A DNA stretch of 38,896 nt from an uncultured Verrucomicrobiota bacterium (GCA_903856725.1 CAIOCT010000122.1:1-38896), one strand, 5' to 3'; positions 16,403-24,578 are shown, counted from the stretch's first letter. Translations and numbers: made by a program. The notes: a model not told the origin generated them from the letters alone.

Positions 16403-16640
16403 GGACGTAGGCGGAAAAGATAAAATTTTCGGAAAGTAGAAAATCGGGGAACGAAGATCTGGATCGACTAAGGCATTTTTTACCGCGAAGGGCGCGAAGT
16501 GACGCAAAGGTGGGAGGAAAAGATGAAACTTTGAAAAGGAGAAAATTGGGAAACTGAGACCCGGATTGACCAATACATTTTGGCCCGCGAAATACGCGAA
16601 ACGACGCGAAAGAAAATCCGGACTTAAACCTTAAAACTAT
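16403..16640 (-). repeat. Intergenic repeat island, inverse copies of the left-edge unit
   Basis: Two degenerate units, about 110-120 bp each, read on the minus strand as GGTCGATCCAGATCT-like block, then GTTTCCC, TTTCATCTTTTCCTCC and CTTCGCGTC motifs. They match the units at about 91-330 but in opposite orientation. On the plus strand the GCGAAG motif recurs at 16485-16500 (GCGAAGGGCGCGAAG). No gene was found in this gap. Short open frames here have the low-complexity Phe/Ser/Arg composition expected from repeat translation. Confidence 0.7.
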
Positions 16641-16731
16641 CTGACCTTTCACCTCTGACCCCTGACCCCTGACCTCTGACCTCTCGCCTTTCACCTCTAA
16701 CCTCTAGCCTTTCGCCTTTCGCCTCTCGCCT
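16641..16731 (-). repeat. Heptamer tandem array abutting a stop codon
   Basis: Thirteen consecutive 7-base units run from 16641 to 16731 in perfect phase. On the plus strand they include CTGACCT, TTCACCT, CTGACCC, CTCGCCT, CTAACCT, CTAGCCT and TTCGCCT, giving a consensus YTNRCCY. On the minus strand they read as AGGTCAG/AGGCGAA types. The array ends on the first base of the histidine kinase stop codon, so it forms that gene's immediate 3' untranslated region. The same heptamer family borders the hairpin repeats at 1-14 and about 38694-38730. Confidence 0.8.
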
Positions 16732-18650
16732 TAGGTAATTTGATCCAGCAGCGCGCGTAGACGGCGGCCAACATCATCGAGCGCGTAGGGCTTCTGCACA
16801 AAGTCTTCGATGCCCAAATTTTGCAGCTCCGCGCGAATGTCACTCGGTAAATTCCCACTCAGCATCAGCACTTTCAAATTTGGCCGGGCGATCTTAATCA
16901 CTTTCGCCACTTCGAGTCCATTGGCACCCGGCATATTTAAATCAAGCAGGACCGCATCGAGGGGCTGCTCGAGACGACTGACATAGTCAATGGCCTCAAG
17001 ACCATTGGCTGCCGTGGCCACCGTGTAGCCTTTCGAAGCAAATGCGGTCTCCAATAATCGTCTGAGCGAAATCTCATCATCCACGACCAAGATCGTTTCG
17101 TGTCCGTCAGGGAAAATGCCGCGCAACGCTGTCGTTGGCACCACCATCGTCTCCGCCGAGAGCGGCAAACCTACCGTGAAGGCACTTCCAACCCCAGGCG
17201 AACTGGTGACGTCAATAAATCCATGATGACTCGTCACAATCCCATACACCACGGCCAAACCCAGACCAGTGCCTTGTGTACCGGGCTTCGTAGTGAAGAA
17301 CGGCTCAAAAAGTCGCGCCCGAACTTCAGGCGTCATGCCGGTGCCGGTGTCGGCGACGCGCAGACACGCATAAGTTTTACTCGGATCGACGCCCGTTACC
17401 CCCGCGACAGTGCTCCCAGCGCGCACCTGCGTGCTCACCGTGATCGTGCCTCCTTGCGGCATCGCATCCCGGGCATTAACGCATAAATTAAGGAGAATTT
17501 GCTGAGCCTGACTCTGGTCGGCCAAGAGCGGTGGTAACTTGTCGGCTAACTGGAGATCAAAACTAACTGTGCGGGGGAAAGTCTCAGCGAGGAGCTTCAC
17601 CAATTCGCGCACCTGCTGATTCAGATCAAAGGGCGCGTACCGCACTTCATTCTTGCGGCTAAAAGTTAAAATTTGACGCACCAAGCCGCTGGCGCGTTGC
17701 GACGCCCGATAAATTTCCTGAAGGCTTTTACGGGCTTGGTCCGCATCTGCGCTATGATTAAGGCAAAACTCTGCATAGCCATTGATGATCGCGAGTAAGT
17801 TATTAAAATCATGCGCGATGCCGCCAGCAAGCGTGCCTAAGCTCTCCATTTTCTGCGACTGACGCAGCTCGTGCTCGAGTCGTTTGCGTTCTGTAATATC
17901 TTCACGCAAACAAAGTAGATTGGTGACCTCTCCCGCCGGTCCGAGTAGACTCGATACCTGAACAGATTCCCACACCGTGCGACCATCGCCGCGTTCGCTC
18001 ACTAACTCCCCATGCCACTCACGGTTGGCCCGCACCGCCGCCCACATGGCTTGATACGACGCCTCATCGGCATGCCCGTCACGAAGGACCTCCGTAGTCT
18101 GATCAAGAATATCCTCTAAGGTACGACCGGAACCTTCTGTGTACTTTGGATTAACATATTGAACGCGTCCCTCGGCATCTGTAATCACAAACGCCACCGG
18201 TGACTGCTCAACAGCGCGAGATAGTTTTAGGTACTGCTCTTCAGCCATCCGCTGCTTGGTGATATCGCGCCCAACTGCGCGCAGACCATAAATGACCCCA
18301 GCGGCATCACGCAGCGGCGACTTTTCCCAGGCTAACCAGCGCCAACCTTGCGGCGTATCGCAGCGGAGTTCGCGCGTCACCCGATAAGGCGGTCGATCTA
18401 AATCTGCCGTCAGATCCATCATCAGATTAACATGATCAGCGGGAAGAATCGCACTCAACGCCGTGCCTCGCCACTCACTCAGATTGCGGCCGAATTTGCG
18501 GGCGAACGCTTGATTAACGGCCAAAAATTGGCCGGCCAAATCTCGGCAATAGGCGGGATCAGCACTCTGGGCCCAGGGGCCGAGTAACGCCTCAAACGAG
18601 AGTGCGGAAGGCGACGCTTCTCGGGATGAGGCAAGGGACACAACAGCCAT
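16731..18650 (-). CDS. PAS-PAS hybrid histidine kinase with C-terminal receiver
   Basis: From the ATG at 18650 the product has 639 residues. Two PAS domains (about 18-135 and 142-262) are followed by a HisKA domain with His280 in GGIAHDFNNLLAIINGY and an ATPase domain (ADTGTGMTP, LFEPFFTTKPGTQGTGLGL). A receiver domain (about 520-639) has its phosphoacceptor in AVLLDLNMPGANG. No transmembrane segment is seen, so it is a cytoplasmic sensor. It lies directly behind the FliT/FlgN-like gene in the flgM-fliS run, which suggests a motility link. A GTG at 18740 would add 30 residues and shorten the gap to the upstream gene to 14 bases. Confidence 0.9.
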   Translation of the reverse strand: MAVVSLASSREASPSALSFEALLGPWAQSADPAYCRDLAGQFLAVNQAFARKFGRNLSEWRGTALSAILPADHVNLMMDLTADLDRPPYRVTRELRCDTPQGWRWLAWEKSPLRDAAGVIYGLRAVGRDITKQRMAEEQYLKLSRAVEQSPVAFVITDAEGRVQYVNPKYTEGSGRTLEDILDQTTEVLRDGHADEASYQAMWAAVRANREWHGELVSERGDGRTVWESVQVSSLLGPAGEVTNLLCLREDITERKRLEHELRQSQKMESLGTLAGGIAHDFNNLLAIINGYAEFCLNHSADADQARKSLQEIYRASQRASGLVRQILTFSRKNEVRYAPFDLNQQVRELVKLLAETFPRTVSFDLQLADKLPPLLADQSQAQQILLNLCVNARDAMPQGGTITVSTQVRAGSTVAGVTGVDPSKTYACLRVADTGTGMTPEVRARLFEPFFTTKPGTQGTGLGLAVVYGIVTSHHGFIDVTSSPGVGSAFTVGLPLSAETMVVPTTALRGIFPDGHETILVVDDEISLRRLLETAFASKGYTVATAANGLEAIDYVSRLEQPLDAVLLDLNMPGANGLEVAKVIKIARPNLKVLMLSGNLPSDIRAELQNLGIEDFVQKPYALDDVGRRLRALLDQIT

Positions 18651-18754
18651 AGTGGGAGGAGTAATCGGTTGCCGCCAACGATACTTTAGCTGGTTAAGTG
18701 AACGCGGCAAAACCTCAGCAATCAAGTTCGCTGCTCGCACTCGCCGGAGCCCGT

Positions 18755-19120
18755 TCAGCCGGCCGCTTGAAAGCGAGATTCGAGGCGGCTGTTTAAACCA
18801 GCATAGGCCGGCATTAATTGAGCCGCCCGTTGCCGGGCACCCTCGAGTCGCTGAATTTCCGCGCCTAATTCCGCCATTTTTATCTGCAACCAGCGAGCGT
18901 GCTCGTCATTCCGCTCGAGGAGTAAGCGAACTCGATCATCAAGACCCGTCACGCCATAAGCCCCAGCGAGCAACGCTAATTGTTGCACGAGTGGCTCAGC
19001 CCGTTGCCGGGTAGCGAGCATGAGATCAGCAAGACCAGACCGCCGATACATGCCCTCTTGCTCAAGCAAGAGCTCGACCGCGGTGAGCAAACGAGTGGCG
19101 CGCGTAACCGGAGCTTCCAT
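18755..19120 (-). CDS. FliT/FlgN-like flagellar export chaperone candidate
   Basis: The 121-residue protein is all-helical, with two Leu/Glu/Arg-rich coiled-coil stretches (LLTAVELLLEQEGMYRRSG and LLLERNDEHARWLQIKMAEL). It ends in a YAGLNSRLESRF segment like those of small flagellar chaperones. Position immediately after fliS is the normal place of fliT. FliT binds FliD; FlgN binds FlgK and FlgL. Sequence alone does not separate them. I chose the ATG at 19120, 4 bases after the fliS stop; a GTG at 19135 would overlap fliS. Confidence 0.6.
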   Translation of the reverse strand: MEAPVTRATRLLTAVELLLEQEGMYRRSGLADLMLATRQRAEPLVQQLALLAGAYGVTGLDDRVRLLLERNDEHARWLQIKMAELGAEIQRLEGARQRAAQLMPAYAGLNSRLESRFQAAG

Positions 19121-19124
19121 AAAA

Positions 19125-19553
19125 TCAGGCAACACCCCGAATTAATTCAGGTCGTTCATCATTGATGGGTTGCGCCGTGAGCATTTCCGCCCAACTCGCC
19201 CGCAGTTGATTAAGCAGTCCTTCGACTTCTATCACCGGAGAAAGCTCCTTACGCAAATTTGCTTCGAAGATCCGCCGATTATAATAATCGTAAAGTTTAT
19301 CGAGCGTCGGCGCTACTTCACCACCGTCCGAAAAATTTAAGCCACCCTGTAGCTCCGCAATGATCGCCTGGGCTTTGAGTAGCTCACGATTAATCACCTC
19401 GAAGCGGTGCGCCTGACCCTCCGGTCGCTCTAACGCGTCACGCGCCAAAGCCAGCGAGCGCAGCGCCCCATCATAAAGCATCAACACGAGCTGACCGGGA
19501 CTCGCCGTCAGCACGGCATTGGACCGATAGGTCCGCGCGTAACCTTGAACCAT
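19125..19553 (-). CDS. fliS: Flagellin export chaperone FliS
   Basis: FliS binds flagellin C-termini and prevents premature polymerisation. The 142-residue product begins MVQGYARTYRSNAVLTASPG and contains LVLMLYDGALRSLALARDAL and INRELLKAQAIIAELQGGL, then LYDYYNRRIFEANL. These are family hallmarks. The C-terminal tail is slightly longer than usual. The ATG at 19553 is 11 bases past the flgM stop; an earlier TTG at 19568 would overlap flgM. Confidence 0.95.
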   Translation of the reverse strand: MVQGYARTYRSNAVLTASPGQLVLMLYDGALRSLALARDALERPEGQAHRFEVINRELLKAQAIIAELQGGLNFSDGGEVAPTLDKLYDYYNRRIFEANLRKELSPVIEVEGLLNQLRASWAEMLTAQPINDERPELIRGVA

Positions 19554-19564
19554 CGCGGAAGTGC

Positions 19565-19855
19565 TCAAGAGTGGTCTTCGGATAAATCCGGGGCATTAAT
19601 GATGACCGCGCTGATCGCCCGCAGAATTGTATCTGAGGGATACGATCCATCCGCCGCAATCGCCCGAGCACGAGCGATGACCTCGGGACGAATTTCGGGA
19701 GACTGCTGCAGCGCGAGCCGCAGCGTGCTCGAAAGATCGATATGGATCTGATCGGAAGGAGCCGGCGCCGGACGAACCGGAGCAGCGGCAACTGAGGCGG
19801 CAGCGAGGGCATCGCTGCGGGCCGACGGACTAGAAGAAGAAGCGGAATGTATCAT
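19565..19855 (-). CDS. flgM: Anti-sigma-28 factor FlgM
   Basis: FlgM holds sigma-28 (FliA) inactive until it is exported through the finished hook. The 96-residue product has a disordered Ser/Ala/Pro-rich N-terminal third and then the FlgM core, HIDLSSTLRLALQQSPEIRP and ARARAIAADGSYPSDTIL (38-78). This follows the family pattern of a PEIR-type helix, an Ile/Ala helix and G-x-Y. It is preceded by a near-consensus sigma-28 promoter (19929-19955), implying autoregulation by FliA. A GTG at 19885 could extend it by 10 residues. FliA itself is not in the window. Confidence 0.85.
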   Translation of the reverse strand: MIHSASSSSPSARSDALAAASVAAAPVRPAPAPSDQIHIDLSSTLRLALQQSPEIRPEVIARARAIAADGSYPSDTILRAISAVIINAPDLSEDHS

Positions 19856-19928
19856 GTGGTTGGAGGGACGAGAACGGTCAGCCACTAACGCTAATCATCG
19901 ATACAGGGAACGCCGTTGATTGTTAATT

Positions 19929-19955
19929 AAATCGGTGCAGTGAGAAAAAACTTTA
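19929..19955 (-). promoter_or_regulatory. Sigma-28 (FliA-type) promoter for flgM-fliS
   Basis: On the minus strand the -35 element is TAAAGTTT (19948-19955), an exact match to the sigma-28 consensus. The spacer is exactly 11 bases, and the -10 element is ACCGATTT (19929-19936), 5 of 8 to GCCGATAA. It lies between the end of the fliD-linked gene and flgM, giving a leader of roughly 40-70 bases depending on the flgM start. Confidence 0.75.
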
Positions 19956-19976
19956 ACGCAATATATCGGCTAAATC

Positions 19977-20666
19977 TTAACGTGGGGGCAGCGTGGTAAA
20001 AGTCGCTGCGGCGACATAAGCGGCAAACTTAGTGGGACTTTGCAGCGCCCCACTGCGCAAATCAACCGGACTATCCACCGCCGCCGAAGCGCGGTAGAAA
20101 TAGCGTACACTTTTGACCACGCCAGGATCATCCGCGGAAAATATTTCGTCAAAAGTCCACAGCCACTGAGGATTCGTGATGGTCACGAGCTTGGCACGCA
20201 CGCCGAGTTGCAGCGGGCGATAGCCCCGATAAGCAGTGAGATCAATAAAGAGGACTGCATCCGCCGCATAAGTTCGCGCAAGTGCCGGCAAAAAATCAGC
20301 TGGGAGGGTTGCGACCGAGGCATATTCTGGCTGCCCGAAACGCTGCTGACATTCACTCCGCGTCAGCCGCACCACTTCAAAGCGCAATTGCTTCTGCAGT
20401 TCCGCGGCGAAAACCTCTTCGAGCGCTTGGGCTGTCTCCGCGGACACGATCATGCCACCAGCTAACGGCACCACTACGACACGACGAATCGTACGTGGAA
20501 GCTGGGCTACCCCCCGGACATTAGTGGGCGTAAAATACTCTTTAGCTGGTAAACCGACCGAAAAAGTTTCCGCCAAGAGCCCGGTGTTACCCAAAGCCAA
20601 CAGCCCTCCCAGCAAAATTCCAGTTCCCCAACTCCGCGAAGGTAAACAAAGGTTAAAAGTGTTCAT
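19977..20666 (-). CDS. Secreted protein of unknown function coupled to fliD
   Basis: The 229-residue product has a Sec-type signal peptide (a hydrophobic stretch from about 14 to 31, ending GLLAETF). Its mature domain alternates strands and helices: RRVVVVPLAGGM, a helix with AQALEEVFAAELQKQLRFEV, then ADAVLFIDLTAYRGYRPLQL. That pattern resembles the TolB-N/CsgG/FlgO-type alpha-beta fold found in outer-membrane and flagellar H-ring proteins, but I do not recognise a specific family. The start overlaps the fliD stop by 4 bases, so it should be translated with fliD and driven by the same sigma-28 promoter. Proposed role, as inference only: a periplasmic or outer-membrane flagellar accessory. 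Confidence 0.7.
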   Translation of the reverse strand: MNTFNLCLPSRSWGTGILLGGLLALGNTGLLAETFSVGLPAKEYFTPTNVRGVAQLPRTIRRVVVVPLAGGMIVSAETAQALEEVFAAELQKQLRFEVVRLTRSECQQRFGQPEYASVATLPADFLPALARTYAADAVLFIDLTAYRGYRPLQLGVRAKLVTITNPQWLWTFDEIFSADDPGVVKSVRYFYRASAAVDSPVDLRSGALQSPTKFAAYVAAATFTTLPPR

Positions 20667-22381
20667 GCAGATTTGCTCGAGCTGGGGAAGGCATTCGCCA
20701 AGGTCGTAGACTGTGATTTGAGGAGCGATTGGGCCGATTCCATGGCGATAAAACTAGCGGTAAGTGCGGCGCGTTGCTGATCCAAACGCCGTTGAAGATT
20801 ACCCATTGAAGTGTCGAGCGATGTATTGGCGGCATTAAGCCGATCTTCCTGCAGCGCATTGGCGGTGCTGATCTGGTCGACGTAAGTGCTGAGCGTCGCG
20901 GCCCATCCTGTCGTGCTAGTTTGAAAAAACTCGGCCACACTCCTCGCTTGCGTTTGCAGGGCGGTCGTTAATTTCGCGCTGTCCGTAATTTTTAGCACGC
21001 CACTCGTAGAATTAAAATCAATGCCGAGATGCTCCAGGCGACTGATGGTACCACTCAGACCGGCTACTTGAGCGAAAGCTAATTTGTGCAGGTGATCAGC
21101 CCAACTTTGCACCTCCCGATTACCCGCCAAGATCGCCGCCGTGACTTTGCCGTTAATCCCCATCGTCGTCTTGGTATTCTCATCCACATAGCTTTGGAGA
21201 TCATTAAATTTAACTAAGAAATTCTCAATCACGCTGCGCATTCCTGCCGTATCACTGCTCACTGCCAGCGTTTGCGTAGCCAAGGTATCCACCGCGACCA
21301 TTAAACCAGCAATGCCATGCTCCGCCGCTGTCAACGTGTTGCTCGCGCTACTCTGACTCGCGCCGCCGTTGAGGGAAAATTCTGCATTTTGTCCGCGCAC
21401 GAGAATTGCGCCACTCGTTAAGCCGAGCGCGGCCAGTAAACCCGGCGAACTTTCACTCACCGCGATCCCGGTGTCGCCGGTCGTATTGTTAGCCAGGACC
21501 ACGCGGTCGTGAGTGCTATCATACAGCGCAGTGACGCCCGCCGCTGATTCAGTAATGCGCGTGAGGACAGCCGACAAGGAATCGGTATTCACGTTATAAG
21601 CGATGCTCACCCCATTAACTAAAAAAGCACGGTCGCCTGCGGCCACTAAGGCGGTAAGATCGGCTTGTAGTCGAGCGGTGGCCAGCGTCGTTGAGCTTTG
21701 CGTCGTTCCCAATTTTCCCGTGCTCACGGTCGTGGATAACGTAGCATTATTACCCAGCTTGAGCGCGGTTAAAAAATTACTCGTGTCATTGGCCGCACCC
21801 AGTACCACCGAGCTACCGGTGAGCGTAATTTTATCGGTTGTGTGATCGTAACTCGCGGTCACTGCATCGCTCGTCGCCGCCGCGATCGCTGTAAAAACTT
21901 GGTCGAGCGTATCCGTCAGCGCCACCGTGACCGCTTGACCATTTACTGTAAAGGTGCCGGCGGTGATCGCGGTGGCCGTCGGCAGGGTCGCTAAAGTTAA
22001 CCCAATTCCGTCATCGGTGCTGTTGAGCGCCTGGCCAAGTTCGGCCGCGCCTTGGCGGCGTGCGGTCGTCGCCAACTGCGTCACCGTGAGTTCATAACTC
22101 CCGGCAGCGGTACTACCCGCCGCCGTCGCTTGCCAAGAAGAGTTTGGCGTCGTGGACGAAACGAGCCGGCTGGAAAATAAATCACCAGAACCCAGCGCGG
22201 TCGCGGCGGTACCCAGTGCAGCCATCTTCGTATCTAAATCAACCAGAGCGGCCTGCCGATTGAGATTGGTTACCTTCTCCGCATTGAGTCGATCAATCGG
22301 GGCATTTTGTACCGCCATGATCTGGTTGATAAATGTCTTCCAATCAAAGCCGGAGGAGAGTCCTGAAAGTGAGTAATCCAT
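20663..22381 (-). CDS. fliD: Flagellar filament cap protein FliD
   Basis: FliD caps the filament and folds incoming flagellin. The 572-residue product begins MDYSLSGLSSGFDWKTFINQ, the FliD N-terminal signature, followed by MAVQNAPIDRLNAEK. A large Thr/Ala/Ser-rich central region contains NGQAVTVALTDTLDQVFTAI and related FliD repeat-like segments. The C-terminal FliD domain ends with a coiled coil (DTSMGNLQRRLDQQRAALTA, then SFIAMESAQSLLKSQS). The ATG at 22381 is supported by the promoter just upstream; a GTG at 22405 would sit against the -10 box. Confidence 0.95.
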   Translation of the reverse strand: MDYSLSGLSSGFDWKTFINQIMAVQNAPIDRLNAEKVTNLNRQAALVDLDTKMAALGTAATALGSGDLFSSRLVSSTTPNSSWQATAAGSTAAGSYELTVTQLATTARRQGAAELGQALNSTDDGIGLTLATLPTATAITAGTFTVNGQAVTVALTDTLDQVFTAIAAATSDAVTASYDHTTDKITLTGSSVVLGAANDTSNFLTALKLGNNATLSTTVSTGKLGTTQSSTTLATARLQADLTALVAAGDRAFLVNGVSIAYNVNTDSLSAVLTRITESAAGVTALYDSTHDRVVLANNTTGDTGIAVSESSPGLLAALGLTSGAILVRGQNAEFSLNGGASQSSASNTLTAAEHGIAGLMVAVDTLATQTLAVSSDTAGMRSVIENFLVKFNDLQSYVDENTKTTMGINGKVTAAILAGNREVQSWADHLHKLAFAQVAGLSGTISRLEHLGIDFNSTSGVLKITDSAKLTTALQTQARSVAEFFQTSTTGWAATLSTYVDQISTANALQEDRLNAANTSLDTSMGNLQRRLDQQRAALTASFIAMESAQSLLKSQSTTLANAFPSSSKSA

Positions 22382-22405
22382 GAGATGGCGTTCGTGGCCA
22401 TTCAC

Positions 22406-22432
22406 TTATCGACTCCCGTACTTAAAAATTAA
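22406..22432 (-). promoter_or_regulatory. Sigma-28 (FliA-type) promoter for fliD
   Basis: On the minus strand: -35 TTAATTTT (22425-22432, 6 of 8 to TAAAGTTT), an 11-base spacer, -10 GTCGATAA (22406-22413, 7 of 8 to GCCGATAA). Transcription would start about 20 bases before the fliD ATG. This spacing and the agreement with the flgM and flagellin promoters support the call. Confidence 0.7.
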
Positions 22433-22525
22433 GTCCTTGGTTCAAAAATAAGGAAAAAATCGAGCCAGCCGCGAGGAGCGGTAGCGCGACCAATGGTAGG
22501 GTATTCCCCTGGTCTGATCCGCTTC

Positions 22526-22553
22526 GTCCGGGCCGCGGTAAAACGGCCCGGAC
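22526..22553. terminator. Strong hairpin downstream of the second flagellin gene
   Basis: GTCCGGGCCG (22526-22535) and CGGCCCGGAC (22544-22553) form a perfect 10-bp stem with an 8-base loop, 34-62 bases after the flagellin stop at 22588. Neither side has a clear T-run on the outgoing strand, so it is either a weak or factor-assisted terminator or an mRNA-stabilising 3' hairpin, as expected after a highly expressed gene. Confidence 0.55.
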
Positions 22554-22587
22554 TTAGCGAATCAAAACAACCATTAAGGAGACTAAC

Positions 22588-23406
22588 TTACTGGAGCAAC
22601 TTCAGCGCGGACTGGGCGCTTTGGTTGGCCTGGGCGAGCATCGAAGTGCCGGCCTGGACCAGAATGCTCCAACGAGCGAGCTGGGTGGATTCAGCGGCGA
22701 CATCGACGTCGATGATCCGGCTATTCGCAGCTTCGAGGTTGGCTTTATTCGTGGTCACCAATTCGCTAGCGAAACCAAAGCGGCTTTGCTCCGAACCGTT
22801 GTTCGCACGCATGGTGGCAACATTTTGGATCGCGGTGGAAATCTCCGCAACCGACACGTCAGCAAGGGCGGTGTCACCCGTGGCAGCAGTAATTACGCCA
22901 ACTCCGGTGGTGGAGCTAGTGAGATCACGTGCGGCGATCGATACCGTCGTTGCACCGTCATCCGTCACGGCCACCGAGCCAATCGCAGACGAGCCAAACA
23001 GGCTAACGCCGTTGAATTTCTCCGTCGCATTGTCGGTGAGCTGCTGGGACAACGCCAAGAACTCTGTGTTGTAGTTGGCCTTGTCGCTCTTGCTCTTGGT
23101 GATGTCACTGTGCAACACCTTGAGTTCGCTAATGCGCTCGAGCACCTTACCGCTAACCTTGAGTGCACCATCTTGAGTCTGCAGGAGAGAAACGGCATTC
23201 CCGATGTTGGAAGCGACGGCGCCTTGACGGACGGCCGCAGCTGACAAGCTCATGGAGACCGCTAAACCGCCGGCATCATCCGATGGGTTCACGATTTTAG
23301 AACCGCTCGAAAGCCGGTTGAGGCTTTTTTGCAGCATGGTATTGGAAGCAGCGAGGTTGTTTGAAGCAACCGTTGCTGCGTAGTTGGTATTAATTACGAC
23401 TGACAT
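22588..23406 (-). CDS. fliC: Flagellin (second copy)
   Basis: This is a 272-residue flagellin consisting of D0 and D1 with only a short central insert. The N-terminal half has NTNYAATVASNNLAAS, LNRLSSGSKI, DDAGGLAVSM and GNAVSLLQTQDGAL. The C-terminal half has NLEAANSRIIDVDVAAEST and ILVQAGTSMLAQANQSA. It is the same length as the upstream copy and about five of six residues are identical by eye, so the pair is a recent duplication. An AAGGAA ribosome-binding sequence precedes the ATG. No sigma-28 box was found in its 279-base leader, so it may depend on read-through or another promoter. Confidence 0.97.
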   Translation of the reverse strand: MSVVINTNYAATVASNNLAASNTMLQKSLNRLSSGSKIVNPSDDAGGLAVSMSLSAAAVRQGAVASNIGNAVSLLQTQDGALKVSGKVLERISELKVLHSDITKSKSDKANYNTEFLALSQQLTDNATEKFNGVSLFGSSAIGSVAVTDDGATTVSIAARDLTSSTTGVGVITAATGDTALADVSVAEISTAIQNVATMRANNGSEQSRFGFASELVTTNKANLEAANSRIIDVDVAAESTQLARWSILVQAGTSMLAQANQSAQSALKLLQ

Positions 23407-23685
23407 GGTATCTGTTCCTTGATTTCTTACGACTATCCGTCGTCGTGACGTATCCGGTGAAAACGGCTCCGGATCGCGCCGTGTGAGACAAAAGCCTCAA
23501 ATTGTTTTTACGCCAGGGGCGTGGGAAAGGAGGGACTGAGTGGAAGCAACCGCGGAAAGCACAGAGGAGCGGAGCACACTAGCCAGAACCAGCGACGCGG
23601 CGACGCGTGCTCGATTCACCCCAGAGGGTCGACAAAGTCGGGGCTAAGTGGGCGCGGACTCGCGCTTCACGAGGGAGCGCAGCGA
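23407..23685 (-). other. Inter-flagellin spacer
   Basis: This 279-base gap between the two flagellin genes has no credible gene. The 100 bases before the second flagellin are GC-rich with short complementary stretches (for example TCCGG and CCGGA around 23450-23475), so a structured leader is possible. I see neither a sigma-28 promoter nor a classical terminator, which suggests the two genes can be cotranscribed. Confidence 0.5.
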
Positions 23686-24504
23686 TTATTGCAGGAGCTT
23701 CAGGGCGCTCTGAGCGCTCTGGTTGGCCTGGGCAAGCATCGCGGTACCGGCTTGAACGAGAATGTTGAACCGAGCTAATTGCGTCGACTCAGCGGCAACG
23801 TCGACATCGACGATGCGGCTATTCGCAGCCTCAAGGTTAGCCTTATTGGTCGTGACCAATTCGCTAGCAAAACCCAAGCGACTCTGTTCGGAGCCGTTGT
23901 TCGCGCGCATGGTCGCAACATTTTCTAGCGCCGTAGAAATATCATCCACGGTGATCGTATCCAGCGCCGTAGCTCCGGTGGCCGCTGTAATCACGCCGAC
24001 GCCCGAGGCCGAACTAGCGAGATCGCGCGCCGCGATCGTGACAGTCGTCGCACCGTCATCGGTGACGGAGACCGAGCCAATCGAGGTCGAACCAAAGAGG
24101 CTGACGCCGTTAAATGTTTGGGTCGCATTATCAGCAAGCTGCTGGGCGAGAGCCAGGAACTCTGTATTGTAGTTGGCCTTGTCGCTCGCGCTCTTGGTGA
24201 TGTCACTGTACAGCACCTTGAGTTCGCTAATGCGCTCGAGCACCTTACCCGTGACCTTCATGGCGCCATCCTGCGATTGGAGGAGCGAGACGGCATTACC
24301 GATGTTATTTGCGACCGCGCCTTGCCGTACGGCCGCAGCGGAAAGCTTCATCGAAACAGCGAGACCACCGGCATCATCGGCCGGACTGACGATTTTCGAA
24401 CCGCTGGAGAGCCGATTGAGGCTCTTCTGCAACATGGCGTTGGAGGCGGCGAGGTTGTTCGCAGCGACATTGGCTGCGTAGTTGGTATTGATAACGACTG
24501 ACAT
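23686..24504 (-). CDS. fliC: Flagellin (first copy)
   Basis: This 272-residue flagellin has the same D0-D1 architecture as the downstream copy: NTNYAANVAANNLAASNAML, LNRLSSGSKI, ISELKVLYSDITKSASDKAN, and C-terminal RFNILVQAGTAMLAQANQSA. Most differences between the copies lie in the short central part (about 150-200). The ATG at 24504 is preceded by AAGGAAG at good spacing; the frame is open upstream to 24600, but that part is leader. It carries its own sigma-28 promoter and a structured leader of about 95 bases. Confidence 0.97.
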   Translation of the reverse strand: MSVVINTNYAANVAANNLAASNAMLQKSLNRLSSGSKIVSPADDAGGLAVSMKLSAAAVRQGAVANNIGNAVSLLQSQDGAMKVTGKVLERISELKVLYSDITKSASDKANYNTEFLALAQQLADNATQTFNGVSLFGSTSIGSVSVTDDGATTVTIAARDLASSASGVGVITAATGATALDTITVDDISTALENVATMRANNGSEQSRLGFASELVTTNKANLEAANSRIVDVDVAAESTQLARFNILVQAGTAMLAQANQSAQSALKLLQ

Positions 24505-24578
24505 GTTAATCTTCCTTGATTTAGGCAGCGACGTCCGGGTCGCGATTCGCCCCGAGAGAACGGCTTCGGGTCGCCGAT

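Noticed and set aside
16358-16694. Two minus-strand open frames (71 and 102 codons) downstream of cheD
   Set aside because: They are translations of the inverse repeat units and of the heptamer array, with no support as genes.
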